Positions 10,597 through 20,587 of a stretch of 64,000 nucleotides of DNA are shown here, piece after piece. The stretch is from Mycobacterium sp. Root135. Lineage in GTDB: Bacteria > Actinomycetota > Actinomycetes > Mycobacteriales > Mycobacteriaceae. Location: NCBI RefSeq assembly GCF_001426545.1, contig NZ_LMEZ01000008.1:352889-416888 (forward strand), read 5' to 3'. The notes beneath the pieces are model-generated. The model made no database searches, was not told where the DNA came from, and saw only the letters and a list, made by a program, of their open reading frames with translations. The translations under genes were made by a program, and so were the position numbers. Within the stretch, counting starts at the first letter, position 1, and each line of letters opens with the position of its first letter.

Positions 10597-10599
10597 CGG

Positions 10600-13500
10600 C
10601 TAGGTCGAAGTCAAAGCCGAAAGTGGAGGGTTGAGTTTTCCCCGGAACTTGGCGAGGTTGGCACGGAAGTCGCGAAACCAGGCCGTGTTGGCGTCGGCAT
10701 TGGTCGGATCGTCGAACTTGTCACCCACGTTGATGTAGGTCTGCGGATTGCCGTGGACATCGCTGATCGGCGTGTTCGCGTTCGCGTGGAAGACCATTCC
10801 TGTGCTCTCGGCCAAATTGAGCAGGCTCCGCGTGAAGTCGATGCGCGGGACGGGATCCCAGTCGGCCATGAAGTAGACCGTGCGATACGGTGCCGCGATC
10901 TGAATCTTGTTGACCGGGGATGCGAACGCGGCGACGGTGGTAACCCTTCCCTTGCGGTTGTTGAGGACCCAGTCCGCGGCCAGGTTCTGCGCGTCCAAGC
11001 CGCCCTGGCTGTAGCCGACGAACATGATCTCCGTATCGGCGTCAAGGGTGACGAGCGCGTTCTCGATCTGTTTCACCACCTCGGAGTCGGGTGAGCCGAG
11101 GTACTGCGGCACATTTCTCAACCAATTGCGTTCGCTGCTCGCATCCTGGAACACGGTGCCTCCGAGGTAGACGATCAGCTTCTTCTTGCTGCCGACGCCG
11201 CAGTCGACACTGCAGTCGACGACCTGCATGGCGACTCCGGACTTGTTCCACGGCCAGTCGGTGAGGCGGCGTAGTTCGGAGTACAGCTCGGCGGTCGACC
11301 CCGGCGCCGTGACCACCTTGTTGGCGAGGCCGGTCGCGACGACGTGGAGGTTGTTGTTGGCGGGGTCGGTAATGTACAGCCGCGTTCCGTCAGGGCTGAG
11401 GGTCATGCTGCTCGCCAGGAAGCCAACCGAAAGCTGCTGTCTGACAAGGCTGTTGAGTGACATGTCGAATGTTGACAGGACTGATCGGTTCCCTTGGCCG
11501 TCCACCACGTTGCTGACGATGAACACGCGGGTTCCGTCGGGGGTGGCCACTACCAACTGAGGGTTGCCCCCGAATGTGCCAGTCCCGACGACCGCGCTGG
11601 TCGCCGTGTCGAAAACCGACAGAGTGCCGTCACCCTTCGTGACGAACAGCCGTTTGCCGTCGCTGCTCAGGACCATCTTGTCGGCGTACTTGTTGCCGGT
11701 GGTAATCGGTGTGCCAGCTGTCGGCGTCGTGGATGTCAGGTCCAGCACCTGGACTCCGGTGCTCGACAGACTAGCCAAATATAGTTTGCGGCCATCAGCG
11801 CTCAGTTCCGCGTCTCCGAACGCGCCGACGGTGGCGCTGCCCGCGACCGTTCGCGAGTTGGTGTCGATCACGGTCACCTTGCCTGCGTTGCCGTCCAGCA
11901 CGTAGAGCCGGCGACTGTCCGGGCTGACTATGAGTGTGCGGGGCACCACGGAGATCGGAATGGCCGACCCTACGAGGGTCCTGCCGGTCGCGTCGAAGAC
12001 CGATATCGAAGCGACGCCTGAGTAGTAATTGGCGACGTAGACGCGGGTGCTATCCGGGCTGGCGGCGACGTACCCCGGGCCTAGTGGAGTACGGATGGTC
12101 GACACCACGGCGTTGTTGAGCGTGTCGACGATGGACACCGAATCGTTCGTATCGCTGATATAGACGTACCGGCCGTTGGGAATCAACGCGGCACCGCCTG
12201 CGACGAAGCCGGTCTGGGTCGGCATCCCGACAACGGTGTTGGTGATCGTGTCCACCACGGTGATCGATGAGTAGGTGGAGCCTGACAGCGTGCGATTCGA
12301 GTTGATCGTGTACGCGTAGCGACCAGTGGGGCTCACCATCGTGTAGATGGGGCTGTGCACGTCGTAGGGCGTCGAATAGCCAGGAATCGTGGCGATGAGT
12401 TTCGGCGGCACCGCGGCCAAGGGAAGCGGTTCCACTTTCACCGCGACCGTCACCGACGTGGCCGCGCCGCGTGGATTCGTGGCGGTCACGACGAACACGT
12501 CGGTCACCGGCGCAGTAGCTGCGTACTGCCGGGCGGCAGCGGTCGGCGTGTAGATGTAACTGCCGTCGGCCTTCACGGTGACGGAACCCAGTTGCGGCTT
12601 CTGCGCAATCGTGTAGGTGAGCTTGGTCGGATCGCTCACTCCGAGCCAACCGGTGACGGCGCCGCTCACGGCGGTCGAGGTCGGCGGCGGAGCGATCGGC
12701 GCGACGGGTGCGTTCACCGTCGACGACGTCGACACGACGTTGACCGCACGCTCGCCGTTGGGCACGTAGATGCGGGAGCCGTCCGGGCTCACGGCGACTG
12801 ACATTGGCGTACCGCCTAGTTGGAGAGGGGATCCCAGAACGGTGCCGGTGGTGGTGTCGACGGCGATCATGGATCCGTCGACGCCGCCGACGTACAGCCG
12901 CGCACCATCCGGACTGATCGCGATGGACAGCGGATTGGCGGGCAGGGCGATGGGACTCCCTATGGTGGCGTTGGTGGCGATGTTGACGACCGTGATGGTC
13001 TTCGAGTTCGCGTTGGCGACGTAGGCGCGAGTACCGCTGGCGTTGAACGTGATACCGGTGGGCAGGACTCCGACGGCGATGGGCGAACCCACCAGTGCAC
13101 CCGTCGCGGTATCGATCACGCTGACGGTGTTGCCGCGTCCGTTGGTGACGTAGGCGCGAGTACCGTCCGGCGTGAGTGCGATGCCCGTGGGGAAGTCACC
13201 GACGGGAATTGGGTTGCCCGACCGCGCGCCCGTCGCGGTGTCGACGACGGTGACGGTATTGCCAACGCCGTTCGTCACGTAAACCCGTGAGCCGTTCGGG
13301 CTGACGGCAATGCCGGTGGGGTAGGCGCCGATGTCGATCGGCGTTCCCACGATCTTGTTGGTGACGGTGTTGACGACGGTGAGCCTGCCGGCATACGTGG
13401 AGGTTTCCAGGCCGACCACATACAGCCGGCTGCCGTCCGCATTGGTCGACATGGCTTGCGGGAGAATCCCCAACTTGATCGGCGAGCCGATTACGGTGTT

Positions 13501-16500
13501 CGTCGCGGAGTTGACGACCGACACCGTGCCGTCCGCGTAGTTGGCCACGTAGGCCCGCGTGCCGTCGCGATTCAACACCACACTGCTCGGCGCGCCACCC
13601 ACGGCAATCGACCCCGTGACGATGTGCCGGGCCGGATCCACGGTCGGAGTCACCGTGACCGTCGACGTACCCCCGAAGCCGTCGCTCACGGTGACGGTGA
13701 AGCTGTCGGTCACCGTCGCGCTGCCGGCACCGGCGTTGAGCCTCGCCGTGGCGGTCGGTGTGAAGGTGAACGTGCCGTCGGCCTTGACGACGACCGCCCC
13801 CTTGGACGTGGTGCCAGACCCGGAGTAGGTCAGCTTGTCACCGTCGGGATCGGTCGCCGTGACCTTTCCGGTGACGATACCCGTTGCGCCGTTTGGTGTT
13901 CCGGCTGTCGGTACTGCGATGACGGGGGCTCTGTTCGGGACCATCCGGACGGAGATGGTGGCGGTGGAGACGCCGCCGTAGCCATCGGCCACGGTCATGG
14001 TGAACGTGTCGGTCTTGGTCGCCGCGCTGGCGCCGGTCGCCTGCGCCGCCGCTAGTGCGGTGGCGTTCGGTGTGTAGGTGAAGGAACCGTTGGCGTTGAC
14101 GACGACCGAGCCCTTCTTGGTCGTGATCGGGGCGCCGTAGGTCAACGTGTCGCCGTCGGTGTCGGTGGCCTTCACCGTTCCCGTGACGACGCCGGTCGTC
14201 AAGTCTGCCTGCGTGGCAATGGAACTCGCGTTCGCCGGCTTCGCGTTGGCGGGCGTGATCACGACCGTTACCGGTACCGTCACCACGCCACCGTGCGCGT
14301 CGCTGACGGTGACGGTGAACGTGTCGGTCTTCGTTGTCTCGGCTGCGTTGAGGGCGGCCGCGGCGTGCCGGGCGGTGGCGTTCGGGGTGAAGGTGATCTT
14401 GCCCTTGGCGTCGACGGTCACGGTGCCCTTGGCCGTGGTGATCGGTGCGGTGTAGAACAGCACGTCCTTGTCGGCGTCGCTGCCGGTGAGGGTACCGGTG
14501 ACGACTCCCGTCGACGAATTGGGCTTGCCCATGGCCATTTTGACCGTGGGGTTCGTATTGATCGGGCTGATCGCGATCGACACCTGCACGTCTACGACTC
14601 CGCGTCTGCCGTCGGACACCGTGATGGTGAAGGATTCCGTCTTGTCCGCAGTGGTTGCACCACTGGCTGCGGCGGCGTGCCGCGCGGCGGCGCTCGGAAC
14701 GTAGGTAAAGGTGCCGTCTGAGTTGAGTGTCAGCTTGCCCTTCAGTGCCGGCCCCGCGGTGTACACCAACTTGTCCTGATCGGCGTCGTTCGCCGTGATG
14801 ACTCCGTGTACCGCGCCGGTCACCGGATCGGCGGTCCCGACGGACGGCGACCCCGCGACCGGACGGGTGTTCGTTGGGACCAGCGAAATGACCCGCAGCA
14901 CGCGGCCTGTCGCGTCCGAGACGTAGGCCTGCATACCGTCGGGGCTGACCCCGATTCGCGGCACCGCACCCTCTCCGCCAAGCGTGGTGCCACTCACCGC
15001 CACGGTTGTCAACACGGTCTTCGTTGCGGTGTCGCGCACCTGCACGGTGCCGTCGTTGTTCACCACCAACAGCAGTGAACCGTCCTTGCTGAACGCCAAC
15101 CCGCCGGGCTTGCCGCCCATGTTGAATTGGTCGACGACTGCGTTGGTCTTCGTGTCGAAGACCGTGACTTTGCCGTCGCTGTACCCCGCTACATAGAGCT
15201 TGGTGCCAGCCGGGTTGACGGCGACTGCGGAGGCGAGGTGCCCGGTCTCGGTGGGCAGGATCGCAGCCTTGGTCGCCGTCGACGAGAACACCGACACGTA
15301 GTCCGCTGCGGTGTTGACCACGAAGATCTTCTTGCCGTCGGGGGTGACGACGATGGTGCTGGGGATGTCGCCCACGTTGGTAACCGTGCCGGTGACCTTG
15401 TTGGTCGCGGTGCTGATCTTCGACACCGTTCCCGCACCGCGGTTGGTGACGTAGACGGTCTTGCCGTCGGGGCTGACGGCGATTCCGTAGGGATTGGCGC
15501 CGACGGTGATGTCGGCGATCTTCGTGTTGGTCGCCGTGTCGATCACCGACACGGAGTTGGAGTCGAGGTTGGTGACGTAGACCCGCTTGCCGTCCGGTGT
15601 CACCGTCACGTTGGACGGGTGCGAACCAACGGTGATGTTCGCGATGACCGCACGGTTCACCGTGTCGACGACCGTCACGGTGTTGTCGGAACGATTGGCG
15701 ACGTACGCCCGTGTGTTGGTCACGGCGAAGCCCGTGGCGCCGTTGCCAGCTGCCACCTGGCCAAGATTCGCGACGGGAACCGGTGCGATCGCGACGGTGA
15801 CGACGGTGTCCACCTTGTTGATGCCGTCGCTCACGGTCACCGTGAACTGATTCGCGTCGACGCCAGCGGTGAGCTGGGCCAGCACCCGCTGCGAGGTCGT
15901 CGGTGTATACGTGAACGAGCCGAGTGTCTTGTTCAGCGAAAGCGTGCCGGCGGCGGGCCCGGTCTTCAGCGCGTAGCTAAGGCTCTTGCCTTCGGGATCT
16001 GCAGCGATCACCTGACCTGACACGGTGCCAGTGGTCGGGTCGGGGGCGCCGATGATTGGAGTCGCCACTGCCGGGTCGAGATTCGTCGCCGTTACGGCTG
16101 CGGTCGTCACAACGGCCGCGCGATTCGCGGCGGCAGCGTCCGACGGGGCACCGAAGCGGCGCGCGGCGGCGAGAACCATCCAGGACAACGGGCTCTCCGC
16201 CGGGCCGCCGGGATACGAACCGAATACCGCCGACGACAGCGCGGCAAGCATGCTCGCGGCGGTGTTGCCCGGCGACGACAACACCGTCGGCTTCGCCGGC
16301 GATACGGGTTGCACCTGAGCGGTCGTCGCCGAGCGCGTCCCGGTCACGAGTGCGGTCGGTGTGACGGCGACCGCGGGCGAGGTGTCGGGCGCGGTCGCCG
16401 CTGTGGTGTGCCCGCTCACGGGCGTGTCGACCGCCTCCTCCTCAGCAGCGGCGCGCCGAACCGGCCTCAGGCTCGTCGCCTTGGGCTTCGGCTTCGACTT

Positions 16501-16932
16501 CCGGTTGAACGCGGGCGTCTCCGAAGCCGGAGAGTCGGTCGTCGTGGACGTGTGCGCACCTCCCGAACTGGAGACCACCACTCCAGGCGCCACCTCGGTC
16601 GAGGTGTGCGATGGAGATTCCTCGTCGTTGCCTGGGGACGGCGGGTCTGGTTCCTGGGAGCCCAGGCCCACGGACTCTCCGGGCGACGACGGCGCGGCCG
16701 ACGACGCCGGCTGGGCAGCCGTGGCCGGCTCTGCACCCGCCGGCTCCTGCGACGATGGCGCGTCGGTGTCGGCGGGATCTGCGTAGGCAGAGGGCATTTG
16801 GGTCGCCGAAGCGAATCCGACCCCCAGGGCGACGGCGAGGGCCCCCACCCGACCTACGTGCGCGGCGAAGCGAATCTGCCGCCTGCCCATTACGGTCCGA
16901 CCGTCGACCGAATCCCATGCGCCATGGTTCAT
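10600..16932 (-). CDS. Giant secreted beta-propeller/VCBS-repeat protein with C-terminal alpha/beta hydrolase, 2110 aa
   Basis: A 2110-residue exported protein. The N-terminus has a basic stretch, a hydrophobic core (GALAVALGVGFASA) and a likely cleavage after SAYA. A Pro/Ser/Thr-rich region of about 250 residues follows. Then come, by base position: a cadherin/VCBS-like segment (to about 15770), a first YVTN-type beta-propeller (15770-14880), four VCBS-like domains (14880-13620), a second propeller (13620-12720), another VCBS-like domain, a third propeller (12400-11330) and an alpha/beta hydrolase (11220-10603). The hydrolase has the nucleophile motif GYSQGG with Ser1975. Propeller blades repeat patterns such as VYVTN and GIAVSPDG. 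The ATG at 16932 has GGGGGAGG 7 bases upstream; ATG 16890 is an alternative nearer the signal peptide. Surface attachment and a lipase or esterase role are inference. Confidence 0.85.
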   Translation of the reverse strand: MNHGAWDSVDGRTVMGRRQIRFAAHVGRVGALAVALGVGFASATQMPSAYADPADTDAPSSQEPAGAEPATAAQPASSAAPSSPGESVGLGSQEPDPPSPGNDEESPSHTSTEVAPGVVVSSSGGAHTSTTTDSPASETPAFNRKSKPKPKATSLRPVRRAAAEEEAVDTPVSGHTTAATAPDTSPAVAVTPTALVTGTRSATTAQVQPVSPAKPTVLSSPGNTAASMLAALSSAVFGSYPGGPAESPLSWMVLAAARRFGAPSDAAAANRAAVVTTAAVTATNLDPAVATPIIGAPDPTTGTVSGQVIAADPEGKSLSYALKTGPAAGTLSLNKTLGSFTYTPTTSQRVLAQLTAGVDANQFTVTVSDGINKVDTVVTVAIAPVPVANLGQVAAGNGATGFAVTNTRAYVANRSDNTVTVVDTVNRAVIANITVGSHPSNVTVTPDGKRVYVTNLDSNSVSVIDTATNTKIADITVGANPYGIAVSPDGKTVYVTNRGAGTVSKISTATNKVTGTVTNVGDIPSTIVVTPDGKKIFVVNTAADYVSVFSSTATKAAILPTETGHLASAVAVNPAGTKLYVAGYSDGKVTVFDTKTNAVVDQFNMGGKPGGLAFSKDGSLLLVVNNDGTVQVRDTATKTVLTTVAVSGTTLGGEGAVPRIGVSPDGMQAYVSDATGRVLRVISLVPTNTRPVAGSPSVGTADPVTGAVHGVITANDADQDKLVYTAGPALKGKLTLNSDGTFTYVPSAAARHAAAASGATTADKTESFTITVSDGRRGVVDVQVSIAISPINTNPTVKMAMGKPNSSTGVVTGTLTGSDADKDVLFYTAPITTAKGTVTVDAKGKITFTPNATARHAAAALNAAETTKTDTFTVTVSDAHGGVVTVPVTVVITPANAKPANASSIATQADLTTGVVTGTVKATDTDGDTLTYGAPITTKKGSVVVNANGSFTYTPNATALAAAQATGASAATKTDTFTMTVADGYGGVSTATISVRMVPNRAPVIAVPTAGTPNGATGIVTGKVTATDPDGDKLTYSGSGTTSKGAVVVKADGTFTFTPTATARLNAGAGSATVTDSFTVTVSDGFGGTSTVTVTPTVDPARHIVTGSIAVGGAPSSVVLNRDGTRAYVANYADGTVSVVNSATNTVIGSPIKLGILPQAMSTNADGSRLYVVGLETSTYAGRLTVVNTVTNKIVGTPIDIGAYPTGIAVSPNGSRVYVTNGVGNTVTVVDTATGARSGNPIPVGDFPTGIALTPDGTRAYVTNGRGNTVSVIDTATGALVGSPIAVGVLPTGITFNASGTRAYVANANSKTITVVNIATNATIGSPIALPANPLSIAISPDGARLYVGGVDGSMIAVDTTTGTVLGSPLQLGGTPMSVAVSPDGSRIYVPNGERAVNVVSTSSTVNAPVAPIAPPPTSTAVSGAVTGWLGVSDPTKLTYTIAQKPQLGSVTVKADGSYIYTPTAAARQYAATAPVTDVFVVTATNPRGAATSVTVAVKVEPLPLAAVPPKLIATIPGYSTPYDVHSPIYTMVSPTGRYAYTINSNRTLSGSTYSSITVVDTITNTVVGMPTQTGFVAGGAALIPNGRYVYISDTNDSVSIVDTLNNAVVSTIRTPLGPGYVAASPDSTRVYVANYYSGVASISVFDATGRTLVGSAIPISVVPRTLIVSPDSRRLYVLDGNAGKVTVIDTNSRTVAGSATVGAFGDAELSADGRKLYLASLSSTGVQVLDLTSTTPTAGTPITTGNKYADKMVLSSDGKRLFVTKGDGTLSVFDTATSAVVGTGTFGGNPQLVVATPDGTRVFIVSNVVDGQGNRSVLSTFDMSLNSLVRQQLSVGFLASSMTLSPDGTRLYITDPANNNLHVVATGLANKVVTAPGSTAELYSELRRLTDWPWNKSGVAMQVVDCSVDCGVGSKKKLIVYLGGTVFQDASSERNWLRNVPQYLGSPDSEVVKQIENALVTLDADTEIMFVGYSQGGLDAQNLAADWVLNNRKGRVTTVAAFASPVNKIQIAAPYRTVYFMADWDPVPRIDFTRSLLNLAESTGMVFHANANTPISDVHGNPQTYINVGDKFDDPTNADANTAWFRDFRANLAKFRGKLNPPLSALTST
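11330..15770 (-). repeat. Internal protein-coding repeats: propeller blades and VCBS-like domains
   Basis: Within the giant gene, about 45-codon units encoding propeller blades (YVAN/YVTN, VVDT, SPDG) recur roughly seven per propeller in three groups. About 95-codon units encoding cadherin/VCBS-like domains (starting with a GxVxGxVxATDxDGD pattern and ending SFTVTVSDG) recur between them. The units are diverged at the base level, so they arose by old duplications, although recombination between neighbours could still change copy number. Confidence 0.75.
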
Positions 16933-17159
16933 GCGCGCGCCTCCCCCACCCCAAGACTGCGACAGCGCCAATGCATGTTTGCTGCAAGGCGTCGCCACCT
17001 TAACTCGTGAGACGGCCTACGCACCGCAGACCAGCCAGCATCTGATTCGCTGCGGACGGCGACTTCCGATTGCGGAAGAGCTGACCGATGGGCGCTCGAG
17101 TTGTCGGCCGCCGAGAAGAGTTCGTACGCCGTTCGCGACGTGGCTCTACCATCCCGCCC

Positions 17160-17528
17160 GTGGACGACGACATGCACTGGGACTGGCACGATCATCCCGG
17201 CGTCATCTGGGCGGCGGGAGTAGCCGCCGTTGCATTGATTGCCGTGCTGGTGGTGGCGGTGATCCGGATGTCGGACTCTTCCGCCGCTCCCGGCTTCGCG
17301 CCGCCCCCACCGTCCCCGGACGCCACGTCGGCATCGGCGTACACGACGTCCTCGTCGTCCACCAGTTACGGCGTGCCGAGCGTTCAGACCAGTGAGGACA
17401 CCGGGGCCCCGGCGACGACGGACGTTCCCACGACGGGCGTCCCGTCCACCGACGAGTCGACCCAGACGCCGACGACCACCACCAACCCTTACGGCACGAC
17501 GACTCCCACGAACGCGGGCCACGTCTGA
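17160..17528 (+). CDS. Small membrane-anchored Thr/Ser/Pro-rich protein
   Basis: A 122-residue protein with a short acidic and His/Trp-rich start (MDDDMHWDWHDH when the GTG at 17160 is used) and one hydrophobic helix at about residues 14-37. A long low-complexity Thr/Ser/Pro tail follows, probably extracellular and possibly glycosylated. Such stalk proteins are common in mycobacteria, but I do not recognise a named family. It is divergent from the giant secreted gene and lies upstream of nirB on the same strand. ATG at 17172 is an alternative start. Confidence 0.62.
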   Translation: MDDDMHWDWHDHPGVIWAAGVAAVALIAVLVVAVIRMSDSSAAPGFAPPPPSPDATSASAYTTSSSSTSYGVPSVQTSEDTGAPATTDVPTTGVPSTDESTQTPTTTTNPYGTTTPTNAGHV

Positions 17529-17624
17529 GTTCTCACAGCCGACGGCCGGTGCGGGTGAGCACACCGTGACGGGCGCTTCACGCGACGCGACATGATGGCA
17601 ATGTCGGCTCCCTAGCGTGGCGCC

Positions 17625-20165
17625 ATGGGTTCGCAGAAGCGTGTCGTCGTCGTCGGGCACGGCATGGTCGGTCACCGGTTCGTGGAGGCGTTGCGCTCGC
17701 GCGACGGTGACGACGTCTGGTGGGTGACGGTTCTCGCCGAGGAGCGCGACGCCGCCTACGACCGCGTCGGCCTGACCGGATACACCGAGCACTGGGACCG
17801 CGGTCGGTTGGCGTTGCCCGGCAACGACTATGCCGGTGACGACCACGTCGAGCTGATCCTGCGGGACCGGGTGACGCGCGTCGACACCGCGGGGAAGTAC
17901 GTGACGACGGTTCTCGGCCGCCGTATCTCCTATGACGCGTTGGTGCTCGCCACCGGATCGTCGGCCTTCGTCCCGCCGGTGCCGGGACACGACCTTCCGC
18001 ATTGCCACGTCTACCGCACCCTCGACGATCTCGACGCGATCCGTGCGGACGCCGTGCGGGCGGGGGACGGTGCGGCGGGCGTGGTGATCGGCGGCGGATT
18101 ACTTGGCTTGGAAGCCGCAAATGCGTTGCGGCAGTTCGGCATGACGCCACACGTCGTGGAGCGCTCGCCGCGGCTGATGGCCCAGCAGCTCGACGAGGCG
18201 GGCGGCGCGCTGCTGAGCCGGATGGTCGGCGAGCTCGGGATCGTGGTGCACGTCGACGTCGGCACCGACGCGATCGAGAGCCGCGACGACGGTCTACGCG
18301 TCACCCTCGGCGACGGATCCGTGATCGACGCGGGTCTGGTGATCTTCGCGGCTGGCGTGCGCCCGCGTGACGAGTTGGGCCGCGCCGCCGGGCTTCCCGT
18401 CGCCGAGCGTGGCGGGGTGCTCACCGACTCCAGCTGCGCGACGATCGACCCGCACGTGTACGCGATCGGCGAGGTCGCCGCGATCGACGGCCGCTGCTAC
18501 GGCTTAGTGGGTCCGGGCTACACCAGCGCCGAGGTCGTCGCCGACCGATTGCTCGGTGGCGCAGCGGAATTCGGCGAGGCCGACATGTCGACGAAGCTCA
18601 AGTTGCTCGGCGTGGACGTGGCGAGTTTCGGCGACGCCATGGGCGTCACGCCGGACTGCCTCGAGGTGGTGGTCAACGACGCCGTCAACCAGACCTATGC
18701 CAAGCTCGTGCTGTCCGACGACGCCGCCACGCTTCTCGGTGGCATCTTGGTCGGTGACGTCACCGCCTACGGCGTGCTCCGGCCCATGGTCGGTGAGCAG
18801 CTGCCCGGTGACCCGCTCGCGATCATCGCACCGCGCGGATCAGATTCGGACGACTCGGGTTTGGGTGTGGGGGCGCTTCCCGCCGCCGCTCAGATTTGTT
18901 CGTGCAACAACGTCAGCAAGGGCGATCTCACCGACGCGATCGCCGACGGCTGCACGGATGTGCCCGCCTTGAAGCATTGCACCAAGGCGGGCACGTCGTG
19001 CGGCTCGTGCATCCCGCTGCTCAAGCAGCTCCTCGAGGCGCAAGGCGTCCAGCAGTCGAAGGCGTTGTGCGAGCACTTCACCCAGTCCCGGGCCGAGCTC
19101 TTCGAGATCGTCTCGGCCTCGGGCATTCGCACCTTCTCTGGTCTCATCGCTCGCTACGGCGCCGGCCGCGGTTGCGACATCTGCAAACCCGTCGTCGCGT
19201 CGATCTTGGCGTCGACCAGTTCGGGACACATCCTCGACGGCGAAGAGGCCTCGCTGCAGGATTCCAACGACCACTTCTTGGCCAACATCCAGAAGAACGG
19301 CAGCTACTCCGTGGTGCCCCGGGTGCCGGGCGGTGACATCACCCCAGAGCAGCTGATCCTGATTGGTGAGATCGCCCGCGACTTCGGGCTGTACACCAAG
19401 ATCACCGGTGGTCAGCGGATCGACATGTTCGGTGCGGCGGTCGACCAGCTGCCCGAGATCTGGCGCAGGCTGGTCGACGGCGGCATGGAATCCGGTCAGG
19501 CATATGGCAAGTCGCTGCGCACGGTGAAGAGTTGCGTCGGCAGCGACTGGTGCCGGTACGGCCAGCAGGATTCGGTGCAGATGGCGATCGACCTGGAGTT
19601 GCGGTACCGCGGACTGCGGGCGCCGCACAAGATCAAGATGGGCGTGTCCGGCTGCGCGCGCGAGTGTGCGGAGGCGCGCGGCAAGGACGTCGGCGTCATC
19701 GCCACCGAGACGGGCTGGAATTTGTACGTCGGCGGAAACGGCGGTGCCACACCGAAACACGCGCAGCTGCTTGCCGGTGATCTCGACGACGAGACGCTGG
19801 TCCGCTACGTCGACCGCTTCCTGATGTTCTACCTGCGCACCGCGGACCGGCTCCAGCGCACCGCCCCGTGGGTGGAGAGCCTCGAGGGCGGCTTGGACCA
19901 TCTGCGGGACGTGGTGTGCAACGACTCACTCGGGTTGGCGGCGGACTTCGAGGACGCCGTCGCCAGGCACGTGGACGGCTACGCCTGCGAATGGAAGGGC
20001 GTGCTGGACGATCCCGACAAGCTGTCGCGGTTCGTCTCGTTCGTCAACGCCCCCGACGTCGCCGATCCGACCATCGAATTCACCGAGCGCTCGGGCCGCA
20101 AGGTCCCGGCGGGAAGCACGACGGGGTTGGGCATGCCGAAGGTTCGTAGAGGAGAACACGCGTGA
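17625..20165 (+). CDS. nirB: NADH-dependent assimilatory nitrite reductase, large subunit
   Basis: An 846-residue NirB reducing nitrite to ammonium with NADH. Order of domains: FAD/NAD(P)-binding halves (VVVVGHGMVG near residue 7; GVVIGGGLLGLEAA near 149), and a BFD-like [2Fe-2S] domain starting CSCNN with Cys425 and Cys427. The siroheme/[4Fe-4S] reductase part follows with SCVGSDWC (Cys637, Cys643) and SGCAREC (Cys677, Cys681). All cluster ligands are present. It overlaps nirD by 4 bases and matches Rv0252. The neighbouring convergent genes for a CbiX-like chelatase and a HemD-like protein fit siroheme supply. Confidence 0.95.
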   Translation: MGSQKRVVVVGHGMVGHRFVEALRSRDGDDVWWVTVLAEERDAAYDRVGLTGYTEHWDRGRLALPGNDYAGDDHVELILRDRVTRVDTAGKYVTTVLGRRISYDALVLATGSSAFVPPVPGHDLPHCHVYRTLDDLDAIRADAVRAGDGAAGVVIGGGLLGLEAANALRQFGMTPHVVERSPRLMAQQLDEAGGALLSRMVGELGIVVHVDVGTDAIESRDDGLRVTLGDGSVIDAGLVIFAAGVRPRDELGRAAGLPVAERGGVLTDSSCATIDPHVYAIGEVAAIDGRCYGLVGPGYTSAEVVADRLLGGAAEFGEADMSTKLKLLGVDVASFGDAMGVTPDCLEVVVNDAVNQTYAKLVLSDDAATLLGGILVGDVTAYGVLRPMVGEQLPGDPLAIIAPRGSDSDDSGLGVGALPAAAQICSCNNVSKGDLTDAIADGCTDVPALKHCTKAGTSCGSCIPLLKQLLEAQGVQQSKALCEHFTQSRAELFEIVSASGIRTFSGLIARYGAGRGCDICKPVVASILASTSSGHILDGEEASLQDSNDHFLANIQKNGSYSVVPRVPGGDITPEQLILIGEIARDFGLYTKITGGQRIDMFGAAVDQLPEIWRRLVDGGMESGQAYGKSLRTVKSCVGSDWCRYGQQDSVQMAIDLELRYRGLRAPHKIKMGVSGCARECAEARGKDVGVIATETGWNLYVGGNGGATPKHAQLLAGDLDDETLVRYVDRFLMFYLRTADRLQRTAPWVESLEGGLDHLRDVVCNDSLGLAADFEDAVARHVDGYACEWKGVLDDPDKLSRFVSFVNAPDVADPTIEFTERSGRKVPAGSTTGLGMPKVRRGEHA

Positions 20166-20518
20166 CACTGCTAGACGATGCCAGGGACGTCCAGATCTGG
20201 ACGCGCGCTTGCGAATACGACCGACTGCTGCCGGGTCGCGGGGTTGGCGTGCTGCTGCCCGACGGGGTGCAGGTCGCACTGTTTCGGCTCGACGACGGAT
20301 CGTTGTGGGCGATCGGCAACGTCGACCCGTTCTCGGGTGCGGCGGTGATGTCGCGTGGCATCGTCGGGGATCGCGCCGGCCGGGCGTGCGTGCAGTCGCC
20401 GATCAAGAAGCAGGCGTTCGCCCTCGACGACGGCACGTGCCTAGACGATCCCGACGTGGCGCTGCCGGTGTACCGGACCAGGATCGCCGACGGCGGTCGA
20501 GTCGAAATCGGTTCCTAG
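20162..20518 (+). CDS. nirD: Nitrite reductase small subunit
   Basis: A 118-residue NirD with the Rieske-like fold (residues about 5-110). The usual CxH cluster ligands are not present, as is normal for NirD, so it acts as a structural partner of NirB rather than an electron carrier. It starts at GTG inside the nirB stop (4-base overlap), showing translational coupling. It matches Rv0253. Confidence 0.92.
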   Translation: MTLLDDARDVQIWTRACEYDRLLPGRGVGVLLPDGVQVALFRLDDGSLWAIGNVDPFSGAAVMSRGIVGDRAGRACVQSPIKKQAFALDDGTCLDDPDVALPVYRTRIADGGRVEIGS

Positions 20519-20519
20519 C

Positions 20520-20581
20520 CGCCGAGACTGCAGAAGATGACGTAACCAGCGCGATTTACCTCAACAACCGTAGTCTCGGCG
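20520..20581. terminator. Inverted repeat between nirD and the CbiX-like gene
   Basis: A perfect 10-bp inverted repeat (CGCCGAGACT and its complement) with about 42 bases between the arms fills the gap between two convergent genes. The interior can form a smaller GTAA/TTAC stem. It could serve as a terminator for both sides. The long loop makes this less certain than the other hairpins. Confidence 0.45.
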
Positions 20582-20587
20582 AGCTGG

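Noticed and set aside
11330-15770. CRISPR or tandem DNA repeat array suspected from the repeated pattern
   Set aside because: The repeats are protein-coding blades and VCBS-like domains, diverged at base level, without regular spacers or repeat identity.
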